Below the pieces are notes generated by a model, which made no database searches, was not told the origin of the DNA, and saw only the letters and a program-made list of their open reading frames with translations. DNA of 13,373 nt, taken from the NCBI GenBank assembly GCA_012511355.1, contig JAAZGG010000089.1:1-13373 (forward strand), written 5' to 3'. The position numbers and the translations under genes were made by a program. Below are positions 6,744-13,373 of this stretch, piece by piece. How positions within the stretch are numbered: position 1 is the first letter of the stretch; every line of letters begins with the position of its first letter. The DNA is from a bacterium (lineage in GTDB: Bacteria; Bacillota_I; Bacilli_A; RFN20; UBA1709).

Positions 6744-9700
6744 ATGTTTGATGTTAATCGTTTCGCCGCCATTCAGGTTGGCTTAGCATCGCCAGAAAAA
6801 ATCCGTGAGTGGTCCCATGGGGAAGTAACTAAACCCGAAACCATCAATTATCGCAGCCAAAAACCCGAAAGAGATGGGTTATTCTGTGAGAGAATTTTTG
6901 GACCTAGTCGCGACTATGAATGTTACTGTGGTAAGTATAAGAAAATGTACTATCGGGGTTTTATTTGTGAAAAGTGTGGTGTGGAAATAACCACCAAGTC
7001 TGTAAGACGGGAAAGAATGGGGCATATTGATTTAGCGGCACCAGTCGCTCATATTTGGTATTTAAAGGGCATCCCTTCTAGAATGGCTCAAGTCCTCAAT
7101 GTTTCACCTAAAGATTTAGAGGAGGTCATTTACTTTATTTCCCGCATTTGTTTAAATCCTGGAACCACCAAGTACTTATCATACCGCGAGATTTTAGATG
7201 AGCGTAAAGCTCGTGAGAGTTTTTGTATGATTGTTGAAGAAATTCAAAACACTCTTGCCGAAGACGACCCTGATTATGCTCGTTGCAGCGAGATGATTTT
7301 AAAGATGAAAAATCTTAAAGAAACCTTTGATTTTTATAGTGTTTCCAATTTTATTAATAAATATACTGGGGCAGAATTTGGCGTTGGAGCTGAAGCGGTC
7401 CAAAGACTTTTAAGAGAAGTTGATATTGAAAAAGAATTCCAACAGGCCCAAGAAGAGTATCGAGAAACCCAAGGAACCAAGAATCCCAAAAGAGCGAAAT
7501 TAATCAAAAGGCTTGAGGTTCTTGATGCTTTTAGACAGTCAGAAAACAAACCTGAATGGATGGTTCTCGATGTCTTGCTAGTTTTACCACCGGAGTTAAG
7601 ACCGATGCTACCTTTGGATGGTGGACGCTTTGCTGCCTCCGATATGAATGATCTCTATCGGCGGGTAATTTCGCGTAATCTTCGTTTGAAGAAACTTTTA
7701 GAAATCAAAGCACCATCAGTCATTTTGATGAATGAAAAGCGGATGTTACAAGAAGCCGTTGATGCCTTAATTGATAATGGGCGTAGGGCGAAGGCTGTAA
7801 CTGGACCCAGTGGCCGGCAATTAAAATCCTTGTCGCATAGTCTCAAGGGAAAACAAGGACGCTTCCGTCAAAATTTACTCGGCAAACGGGTGGATTATTC
7901 AGGACGTTCTGTCATCGTCGTTGGTCCAGATCTTAAGATGGATCAATGCGGGATTCCTCGTGAGATGGCGATTCAACTATTTAAACCTTTTATCGTCTGT
8001 AAGATGATTAAGCAGGGTTTAGCTTTGAGTAGTAAGAATGCTGATAGATTGATTGAAAGATATGATGACCGCATCTGGGGTGTTTTAGATGAGGTTATCA
8101 TTGATCATCCCGTTTTACTAAACCGGGCACCAACTCTACACCGCTTAGGTATTCAAGCTTTTGAACCCAAACTAGTGGATGGTCGAGCCATTCGTTTACA
8201 CCCCTTAGTCTGTGCGGCTTTCAACGCTGACTTTGATGGTGACCAGATGGCCGTCCACGTTCCCTTAAGCAACGAGGCGATTTGGGAAGCGCGTAATTTA
8301 ATGCTTGGTGCTAACAATATTTTGGGTCCTAAGGATGGTAAGCCCATCGTTACCCCTTCGCAAGATATGGTTTTAGGTAACTATTACCTTACTAGTGAAG
8401 AAACCGCTGAGGGTTTTCAAAAGCAGGCGGAACAAGCGCGCAAATGGCATAATGTTAAGAAAGCCGAGAGATATGAACTTTATGCCCAATGTGAAGGCAA
8501 GGTTTTTGGTTCCCCAGAAGAAGCAATAATGGCCTGTCAAACTAAACAAATTCATATTCAAAACCGCATTGCTATCCGTGCAAGCGCGATGCATAAAACA
8601 ACTTTTAGTGAAGAGCAGAAAAAATGTTATCTTGTCACTACGGTTGGCAAGTTGATTTTTAATCAAATTTTCCCTGAAGATTTCCCTTACATCAATTGTA
8701 CCGATACTGCTAATATCCAGGCGACTCCTGATTATTTCTTCCTAAGACCGGGAGAAAACATCAAGGATTGTATTGCTAAAATGCCGCTTAATAGTCCTTT
8801 CAAGAAAAAGGAACTTGGCAAGGTTATCAATGCTTTCTTTGGTCGTTATGGAACGCAGGCAACTTCTAAGATGTTAGATATGCTTAAAGATCAAGGCTTC
8901 AAATATGCCACTTTTGCAGCAGTCACGGTTTCTTTGTCGGATATTGTTGTCATGGAAAAGAAGGAAATCTTTGATGCGGCAGAAAAAGAAATCGCTGAAT
9001 ACACCGAATATTACAATGATGGTTTATTGACCGATGATGAACGCCATAATCAGGTAATTAAAATTTGGTCTCGGGTTAAAGATAATCTTACAGAAGAACT
9101 TTACGATAAGTTTGCTGAAAATAAACGCAACCCCATCTTCATGATGGCTGATTCGGGAGCGCGTGGTGACAAATCCAACTTCGCTCAATTAGCAGGTATG
9201 CGTGGCCTTATGAACAACCCGACAGGAGAAATTATTGAATTACCAATCAAATCTTCTTTCCGGGAAGGTCTTAATGTTTCAGAATACTTTATTTCAACTC
9301 ACGGTGCCCGTAAGGGTGGAGCGGATACCGCTCTTAAAACCGCGGAGTCTGGTTACTTAACTAGGCGTTTAGTCGACGTCGCTCATGATGTCATTGTCCG
9401 CGAAGAGGATTGTCATACTGATCATGGAACAATGGTTTCTAAGATTGTTGATTCCTTTGATGGTTCCATTATTGAAGAATTCCGCGATCGTTTGATTGGC
9501 CGTTATGCCATGCATGATATTATCAGTCCCAAAACCAAAGAAGTGTTGGTGGCGGCGAATGAGATGATTAACGAAGCTGAAGCCGATGCCATTATTGATT
9601 CAGGCTTAGAAAGCGTGGAGATTAGGACGCTCTTTTCCTGCAAAACTAAAGAAGGCGTTTGTAAGATGTGTTATGGTCGCAATTTGGCGACCGGTCGTCC

Positions 9701-10604
9701 CGTTGAAATTGGTGAAGCGGTTGGCGTTATGGCGGCCCAGTCCATCGGTGAACCAGGAACTCAATTAACCTTAAGAACTTTCCACACCGGTGGTGTGGCG
9801 GGTGGTAGTGATATCACACGTGGTCTACCAAGAGTTCAAGAACTTTTTGAAGCAAGAAATCCCAAAGGCGAAGCTTTAATCACCGAAATTAGTGGTGAAG
9901 TTGCTTCAATTGAGGAAAAAGAGCCAGGTCGCTCCGAAGTGACAATTAAGAATGATTTTGAGGAAAAGAAATATTTGACACCTTTTAATGCTAAACTGAA
10001 GGTCGCTCAAAAAGATAAGGTTCAAAGTGGTCAAATGTTGACCGAAGGAGCAATCAATCCCAAACAGTTACTGGATGTTACTGATGTTACGACCGTTGAG
10101 AATTACCTTCTCAAAGAAGTTCAAAAAGTTTATCGTCCTGTTCAGGGTATTGAAATTGCCGATAAGCATATTGAAGTTATTATTCGTCAGATGTTTAGAA
10201 AAGTTTCCATCATCGATGGAGGCGATACCAATCTTTTGCCAGGACGTAGAGTTAGCTTAAGGAAATTTACGGAAGCGAATAGAAAGATTTTACTAGAAGG
10301 TAAAAGACCAGCAGTGGCTCGTCCCATCATTCTTGGCATTACCAAGGCCTCATTAGAAACAGATTCCTTCCTTTCAGCGGCTTCTTTCCAAGAAACCACC
10401 AGAGTCTTAGCTGATGCTACCACGAAAGGTAAAACTGATTATCTGCATGGTCTTAAGGAAAACGTTATTATTGGTAAGTTAATTCCGGCTGGCACTGGCT
10501 TATGTCGCAACCGGCGTTTTGCCACTGAAGGCTTTGATGAAGACGGGAATCCTATCCCTGTTGTCAAAGAAAAAGTTGAGGACGAAGAAATAGAAACTGA
10601 ATAG
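6744..10604 (+). CDS. rpoC: DNA-directed RNA polymerase subunit beta'
   Basis: This is the catalytic beta' subunit. The N-terminal zinc site is Cys60, Cys62, Cys75 and Cys78. The catalytic NADFDGD has Asp496, Asp498 and Asp500 for Mg2+ binding. The bridge-helix region contains [23 protein letters not shown]. The second zinc site is Cys890, Cys966, Cys973 and Cys976. The C terminus ends in an acidic tail. With 1286 residues it is about 85 longer than my recollection of B. subtilis RpoC. Most of the extra length is at about residues 145-205 (between EEVIYF and GAEA) and about 548-590 (after NYYLT). The ribosome binding site GGGGGTG (6730-6736) is seven bases before the ATG. The usual downstream rpsL-rpsG-fusA cluster is absent. 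Confidence 0.98.
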   Translation: MFDVNRFAAIQVGLASPEKIREWSHGEVTKPETINYRSQKPERDGLFCERIFGPSRDYECYCGKYKKMYYRGFICEKCGVEITTKSVRRERMGHIDLAAPVAHIWYLKGIPSRMAQVLNVSPKDLEEVIYFISRICLNPGTTKYLSYREILDERKARESFCMIVEEIQNTLAEDDPDYARCSEMILKMKNLKETFDFYSVSNFINKYTGAEFGVGAEAVQRLLREVDIEKEFQQAQEEYRETQGTKNPKRAKLIKRLEVLDAFRQSENKPEWMVLDVLLVLPPELRPMLPLDGGRFAASDMNDLYRRVISRNLRLKKLLEIKAPSVILMNEKRMLQEAVDALIDNGRRAKAVTGPSGRQLKSLSHSLKGKQGRFRQNLLGKRVDYSGRSVIVVGPDLKMDQCGIPREMAIQLFKPFIVCKMIKQGLALSSKNADRLIERYDDRIWGVLDEVIIDHPVLLNRAPTLHRLGIQAFEPKLVDGRAIRLHPLVCAAFNADFDGDQMAVHVPLSNEAIWEARNLMLGANNILGPKDGKPIVTPSQDMVLGNYYLTSEETAEGFQKQAEQARKWHNVKKAERYELYAQCEGKVFGSPEEAIMACQTKQIHIQNRIAIRASAMHKTTFSEEQKKCYLVTTVGKLIFNQIFPEDFPYINCTDTANIQATPDYFFLRPGENIKDCIAKMPLNSPFKKKELGKVINAFFGRYGTQATSKMLDMLKDQGFKYATFAAVTVSLSDIVVMEKKEIFDAAEKEIAEYTEYYNDGLLTDDERHNQVIKIWSRVKDNLTEELYDKFAENKRNPIFMMADSGARGDKSNFAQLAGMRGLMNNPTGEIIELPIKSSFREGLNVSEYFISTHGARKGGADTALKTAESGYLTRRLVDVAHDVIVREEDCHTDHGTMVSKIVDSFDGSIIEEFRDRLIGRYAMHDIISPKTKEVLVAANEMINEAEADAIIDSGLESVEIRTLFSCKTKEGVCKMCYGRNLATGRPVEIGEAVGVMAAQSIGEPGTQLTLRTFHTGGVAGGSDITRGLPRVQELFEARNPKGEALITEISGEVASIEEKEPGRSEVTIKNDFEEKKYLTPFNAKLKVAQKDKVQSGQMLTEGAINPKQLLDVTDVTTVENYLLKEVQKVYRPVQGIEIADKHIEVIIRQMFRKVSIIDGGDTNLLPGRRVSLRKFTEANRKILLEGKRPAVARPIILGITKASLETDSFLSAASFQETTRVLADATTKGKTDYLHGLKENVIIGKLIPAGTGLCRNRRFATEGFDEDGNPIPVVKEKVEDEEIETE

Positions 10605-10609
10605 TTAAT

Positions 10610-10636
10610 AGGGCTCACAAAAAGTGAACCCTTTAT
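10610..10636 (+). terminator. Terminator after rpoC
   Basis: AGGGCTCAC (10610-10618) pairs with GTGAACCCT (10624-10632) with one C/A mismatch and an AAAAA loop. The T-run after it is short (TTTAT). It starts six bases after the rpoC stop and probably ends the rpoBC transcript, perhaps with some read-through. Confidence 0.7.
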
Positions 10637-10637
10637 C

Positions 10638-10667
10638 TTGAAATATCCTTTGATTATGGCATAAAAT
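10638..10667 (+). promoter_or_regulatory. Candidate glycosyltransferase promoter
   Basis: TTGAAA (10638-10643), an 18-base spacer and TAAAAT (10662-10667) lie between the rpoC terminator and the next gene. The predicted start is near 10674, giving a leader of about 32 bases. AT-rich flanks make chance matches likely, so this is tentative. Confidence 0.45.
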
Positions 10668-10705
10668 AAAATAAAGCATTACTATAAAAGGGGAGAAAAT
10701 CAAAG

Positions 10706-11887
10706 ATGCCCAAAAAACTCAGAGTCTTAGAAGGCATGGATGTCTATTTACCAGACACTGATGGGGTAATCAACGCCTTACATAATTATAGTTTGAACCT
10801 CTATAAAAGAGTTGATTTAACTGTCATGGCCCCTAAGCATCGCGGTCATATTGATAATCAAGCGTACAGAATTATTCGCTGTCGTTCTTTGCGTGTGCCT
10901 ATTATCGATAATTATTATGGTTTACCAAGTAGAGATAGCAAGTTTAAACAAAGGCTTTTGCGAGAAGATTACGATATCATTCATATTCATTCACCTTTTG
11001 CCATGTTGCGTTTTGGACTTAAACTTGCTAGGAAAAAGGGCATTCCTATCGTCGCTACTTTTCATAGTGATATGCGCACAATTTTTAAAAGCATGTTCTT
11101 CTTTAATTGGATTGTTAATGCTTTGGTCAATAGGATAGGCAAACTTTATAATCAAGTAGATGAAGTCTTCTGTATTTCCTCTTTAGTTGAAGAGCAATTG
11201 CGCTCTTATGGCTATACAGGCAAGGTTACTTATTTACCTTATGGTACTGATTTTGCGCGTTCAAATAAAGTAGAAGAACTTTGGGAAGAAGGCAATCAAA
11301 AATTCGATCTTGAGAATGAAGAAACGCTCTTTATTTTTGTTGGTAGAATCATGAAATTAAAAAGGATTGATTTCATCCTTGAAAGTTTAAAAATTGTCAA
11401 GGAAAATGGCTACAAATTTAAATTCAAAATTGTAGGAAAAGGCCCTGAAACTCGTATTTTAAAAAGAAAAGTTAAAGAGTTAAAATTAGAGAATGAAGTT
11501 TGCTTCCTTGGTTTCATTCCGCGTGAAGATTTTCCAGCCCTTTATGCACGCGGCGATCTACTTTTATTTCCCTCTTTATATGACAATTTCGGTCTTGTTA
11601 AAGTGGAAGCTGCCGCCTTTGCTACCGCGGGTTTATTTATTGAAAATTCCTGTGCTGGCGATGGGATAATTGATGGAGTTAATGGCTACTTAGCCGCTAA
11701 CAATCCTGAGGCTTTTGCTAGTAAAATTATAGAAGCAATTAAGGATAAAGAAAAACTTCGACAGGTGGGTTTAAAAGCCTGGGAAGATGTTTATATTTCT
11801 TGGGATGAATGTTCGCAACAATTATTAAAGCGACTTGAGGCCATTGTTTTAGATAAGAAAGCTCAAAAGGAAAAGGTGTCCGCGTGA
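10706..11887 (+). CDS. GT4-family (GT-B fold) glycosyltransferase
   Basis: This is a retaining glycosyltransferase of the GT4 group, probably cytoplasmic or membrane-associated. It moves a sugar from a nucleotide sugar to a lipid or glycan acceptor. The N-terminal acceptor domain has PDTDGVINALHNYSLNL (16-32) and IHIHSPFA (92-99), then VATFHSD (116-122). These resemble diacylglycerol glycosyltransferases of Gram-positive bacteria. The C-terminal donor domain has FVGRIMKLKR (211-220) and GKGPE (244-248), then LYDNFGLVKVEAAA (291-304). In that last motif Asp293 and Glu301 fill the E-x7-E positions, with Asp in place of the first Glu, as in some family members. There is no signal peptide or clear membrane segment, although FFFNWIVNALV (131-141) is hydrophobic. 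AGGGGAG (10689-10695) precedes the ATG by ten bases. The acceptor cannot be read from the sequence. The end overlaps the convergent NifU-type gene by 25 bases. Confidence 0.85.
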   Translation: MPKKLRVLEGMDVYLPDTDGVINALHNYSLNLYKRVDLTVMAPKHRGHIDNQAYRIIRCRSLRVPIIDNYYGLPSRDSKFKQRLLREDYDIIHIHSPFAMLRFGLKLARKKGIPIVATFHSDMRTIFKSMFFFNWIVNALVNRIGKLYNQVDEVFCISSLVEEQLRSYGYTGKVTYLPYGTDFARSNKVEELWEEGNQKFDLENEETLFIFVGRIMKLKRIDFILESLKIVKENGYKFKFKIVGKGPETRILKRKVKELKLENEVCFLGFIPREDFPALYARGDLLLFPSLYDNFGLVKVEAAAFATAGLFIENSCAGDGIIDGVNGYLAANNPEAFASKIIEAIKDKEKLRQVGLKAWEDVYISWDECSQQLLKRLEAIVLDKKAQKEKVSA

Positions 11888-12126
11888 CACCTTTCTTGTT
11901 TAACAACTTCGACTCCGCAAACGCCAGGGACTTCATCCATGAGAATCATTTCGATGCCGCCATAGACGGTACTATCTTGTAGGGGGCAATCAACACAGGC
12001 ACCTTTCATTCGAATTTTAACGATGCCATCCTGATAACTGACAAATTCACAATCGCCACCTTCCCTTTGGATAAAGGGCCGGATTTTATCTAAAACTTCC
12101 TTAATTTGTTCTTCAATATTTTCCAT
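11863..12126 (-). CDS. NifU C-terminal-domain protein (Fe-S cluster scaffold or carrier)
   Basis: This small protein consists only of the NifU C-terminal (Nfu-type) domain, which holds a labile Fe-S cluster between two subunits and passes it to target enzymes. IRPFIQREGGDCEFVSYQDG (15-34) and KGACVDCPLQDSTVYGGIE (41-59) are diagnostic, with cluster ligands Cys44 and Cys47. EVPGVCGVEVV (65-75) closes the fold. The length of 87 residues is somewhat shorter than B. subtilis YutI but covers the whole domain. The last residues, HADTFSF, are encoded in the terminator hairpin and are probably a late extension. AGAGGTG (12131-12137 on this strand) lies four bases before the ATG and fixes the start. 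The gene runs from a promoter that overlaps the one for the S1-isomerase gene. Confidence 0.9.
   Translation of the reverse strand: MENIEEQIKEVLDKIRPFIQREGGDCEFVSYQDGIVKIRMKGACVDCPLQDSTVYGGIEMILMDEVPGVCGVEVVKQERCHADTFSF
11872..11894. terminator. Bidirectional terminator in the overlap of two convergent genes
   Basis: AAAGGTGTC (11872-11880) pairs perfectly with GACACCTTT (11886-11894) around a CGCGT loop. On the plus strand CTTGTTT follows. On the minus strand the stem is followed by TTCCTTTTGA, so a T-rich run exists on both sides. The plus-strand stop codon (11885-11887) lies within the hairpin, and the minus-strand stop (11863-11865) lies just past its T-run. Confidence 0.7.
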
Positions 12127-12153
12127 AATACACCTCTATTAGTTTGTGTAGTC

Positions 12154-12181
12154 AGTATAGCATCTTGCACTAATTTCGTAA
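12154..12181 (-). promoter_or_regulatory. Extended -10 promoter of the NifU-type gene
   Basis: Read on the minus strand, TTACGA (12181-12176), a 16-base spacer and TATACT (12159-12154) are present, with the extended -10 motif TGCTATACT (12162-12154). The predicted start is near 12147, about 21 bases before the ATG. It overlaps the plus-strand promoter at 12165-12193. Confidence 0.6.
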
Positions 12182-12193
12182 AGAAATTATAAT
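12165..12193 (+). promoter_or_regulatory. Promoter of the S1-glucose-6-phosphate isomerase gene
   Basis: TTGCAC (12165-12170), a 17-base spacer and TATAAT (12188-12193) predict a start near 12200, leaving a leader of only about 18 bases. A seven-base inverted repeat, TAATTTC (12171-12177) and GAAATTA (12183-12189) around GTAAA, fills the spacer. The -35 has the same TTGCA core as the rpoB promoter. Confidence 0.8.
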
Positions 12194-12217
12194 CAAGAAA
12201 ACACGATGGGGGATTCA

Positions 12218-13373
12218 ATGGCCAGAATTTATCGAACAGGAGAAATCATTTACGGGATAGTTACCGGTTTTCAGCCTTATGGGGCTTTTGTCGAATTAAA
12301 GGATGGTGGCACGGGTTTAGTACACATCTCTGAGATCTCGGCGGACTATGTTCGTAATATTGAGGATTATCTTAAATTAGGCGAGGAGACACTTTTTTAT
12401 GTCATTGATTATGATGAAGAACGCGCCCACGCCCGTTTAAGCTTAAAGCGTTTAAGAAAAGAGGGAAGAAATAAAAGAAAGGCCGCCTTGTTTAAACGCA
12501 ATAAGAAAGAACTAGATAAAAACAAGGATCTTTTCCCCTTTATTTCCGAAATAGTAGATGAAATTTTAAAGAAAGAGCAGGCTCAAAAAATGTTAAGTAT
12601 TGATAAAAATTATTGTTTAAGAGATTTCGATTATCAAAATTATCAAAGTGAAATTGATAGGGTCGATGAATTAATTCGTAAGCGAACAGGACTTGGTGGG
12701 GATTTTTTAGGTTTCTTAGATTATGCCCATACTTTTGATGATAAAGAACTTTTAAGAATCCTGCGTTTAGCAGAAGAAATTCGTGGCAAATACGACACCT
12801 TTGTTGTCTGTGGTATCGGGGGTTCTTATCTAGGGGCAAAAGCAGGCATTGAAATGCTTAAAACACCTAATTTTACTAATGATATAGAACTATTATTTTT
12901 AGGCAACACCTTTTCTTCTGACTATACGAAAAACCTTTTAGAATATTTAGAGAGCCGTGATTTTGCTATCAATGTTATCTCTAAGAGTGGCTCAACCTTA
13001 GAAACCGCCATCGGCTTTCGTTTCCTAAGGGAGTTGCTAATCAAAAAATATGGCAAAGAAGAGAGTAGAAGACGCATTTTTATCACTACTGATAGTGAAA
13101 AAGGCGAGTTGCGAACTTTAAGCAACAGGGAAGGTTACACTTCTTTTGTAATACCCGATAATATTCAAGGTCGTTACTCGGTTTTCACTCCCGTCGGTCT
13201 TTTTCCTTTAGCAATAGCAGGTGTAGATATCGCTAGTTTGTTACAGGGAGTAAGAAAAGCGATGCTTAATCTTGAAGGTAAAAGTGTTCAAGAAAATGCT
13301 GCTTATCAGTACGCTCTTTTAAGAAGAGAGTTAGCAAAAGAAAAAACGGTTGAACTTTTCGTCAGTTATGAAC
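12218..13373 (+). CDS. pgi: Fusion of an S1 RNA-binding domain with glucose-6-phosphate isomerase (cut by the window end)
   Basis: One open frame of 385 codons reaches the right edge without a stop. Residues 1-80 are an S1 domain of the YugI/CvfD (general stress protein 13) type, with GIVTGFQPYGAFVEL (13-27), GLVHISEISADYVRNI (33-48) and LSLKRLR (74-80). Residues 81-103 form a very basic linker, and 104-128 a helix-like stretch. From about 130 the protein is glucose-6-phosphate isomerase, which interconverts glucose 6-phosphate and fructose 6-phosphate. The isomerase half shows GGDFLGFLD (160-168) and GIGGSYLGAKAGIEML (199-214), then NVISKSGSTLETA (252-264) and GRYSVFTPVG (318-327). The usual Gly before GRY is Gln317. 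The last active-site residues lie beyond the window. ATG 12218 follows GGGGGA by four bases. ATG 12206 is in frame but only about six bases from the predicted transcript start. Met125 (12590) could restart a plain isomerase, but its ribosome binding site is weak. Confidence 0.93.
   Translation, partial: MARIYRTGEIIYGIVTGFQPYGAFVELKDGGTGLVHISEISADYVRNIEDYLKLGEETLFYVIDYDEERAHARLSLKRLRKEGRNKRKAALFKRNKKELDKNKDLFPFISEIVDEILKKEQAQKMLSIDKNYCLRDFDYQNYQSEIDRVDELIRKRTGLGGDFLGFLDYAHTFDDKELLRILRLAEEIRGKYDTFVVCGIGGSYLGAKAGIEMLKTPNFTNDIELLFLGNTFSSDYTKNLLEYLESRDFAINVISKSGSTLETAIGFRFLRELLIKKYGKEESRRRIFITTDSEKGELRTLSNREGYTSFVIPDNIQGRYSVFTPVGLFPLAIAGVDIASLLQGVRKAMLNLEGKSVQENAAYQYALLRRELAKEKTVELFVSYE

Noticed and set aside
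8373..8666. Minus-strand 97-codon open frame opposite rpoC, and similar shadows elsewhere
   Set aside because: All lie opposite or inside strongly conserved genes, and their translations match no family I know.
12206..12217. In-frame upstream ATG for the S1-isomerase protein
   Set aside because: It is about six bases from the predicted transcript start and has no ribosome binding site, whereas ATG 12218 follows GGGGGA.
12540..12839. Minus-strand 99-codon open frame opposite the isomerase
   Set aside because: It is low in recognisable motifs, lies antisense to clearly conserved coding sequence, and has no promoter or ribosome binding site that stands out.
1..13373. Reassignment of TGA to Trp (Mycoplasma-type code), suggested by the Mollicutes-like RpoB residue
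   Set aside because: Trp is encoded by TGG throughout, and TGA ends the glycosyltransferase and the NifU-type gene at family-appropriate places.
1..13373. Mobile elements, CRISPR arrays, defence or biosynthetic systems
   Set aside because: No transposase, integrase, spaced repeats or terminal inverted repeats are visible, and nearly all of the sequence is explained by housekeeping genes.

Overview
The window is a chromosomal segment from a low-GC Gram-positive bacterium (Bacillota). The evidence is AT-rich coding sequence, strong AGGAGG-type ribosome binding sites, the Gram-positive order rplK-rplA-[L10 leader]-rplJ-rplL-methyltransferase-rpoB-rpoC, and beta/beta' subunits of Bacillus type. 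TGG encodes Trp and TGA is used as a stop, so the code is standard and it is not a Mycoplasma-type genome. An Asn at the rifampicin-site position usually held by His, and the loss of the str operon after rpoC, would fit the Erysipelotrichia/Mollicutes side of the Bacilli. That placement is an inference.

Layout. 1-518: promoter -10, structured leader and rplK. 521-1207: rplA. 1201-1414: hairpin, probable rplJ promoter, and the L10 leader with antiterminator and terminator. 1415-2314: rplJ and rplL, closed by a terminator at 2327-2358. 2379-2978: YbxB/RsmC-like methyltransferase. 3026-10604: a strong promoter, then rpoB and rpoC. 10706-11887: a GT4 glycosyltransferase with its own promoter. 11863-12126 (minus strand): a small NifU-type Fe-S scaffold protein, convergent with and overlapping the glycosyltransferase. 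12218 to the right edge: one open frame joining an S1 RNA-binding domain to glucose-6-phosphate isomerase, cut by the window end.

How it works together. The left 10.6 kb is core machinery: the L1 and L12 stalks of the ribosome, an rRNA-modifying enzyme candidate, and the two large RNA polymerase subunits. It shows several layers of control: probable L1 feedback at the rplK leader, L10(L12)4 attenuation at the rplJ leader, and a separate rpoB promoter. The right 2.7 kb is unrelated metabolism and envelope work.

The observations most worth a second look are three. First, the S1-glucose-6-phosphate isomerase fusion, whose two halves are separate but nearby genes in Bacillus. Second, an L11 that has lost the normally near-invariant PPVGP segment of its N-terminal domain, together with an L7/L12 whose factor-binding face lacks a conserved Arg. 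Third, a natural Asn in the rifampicin pocket of RpoB. No mobile element, CRISPR array, tRNA or rRNA gene was seen.
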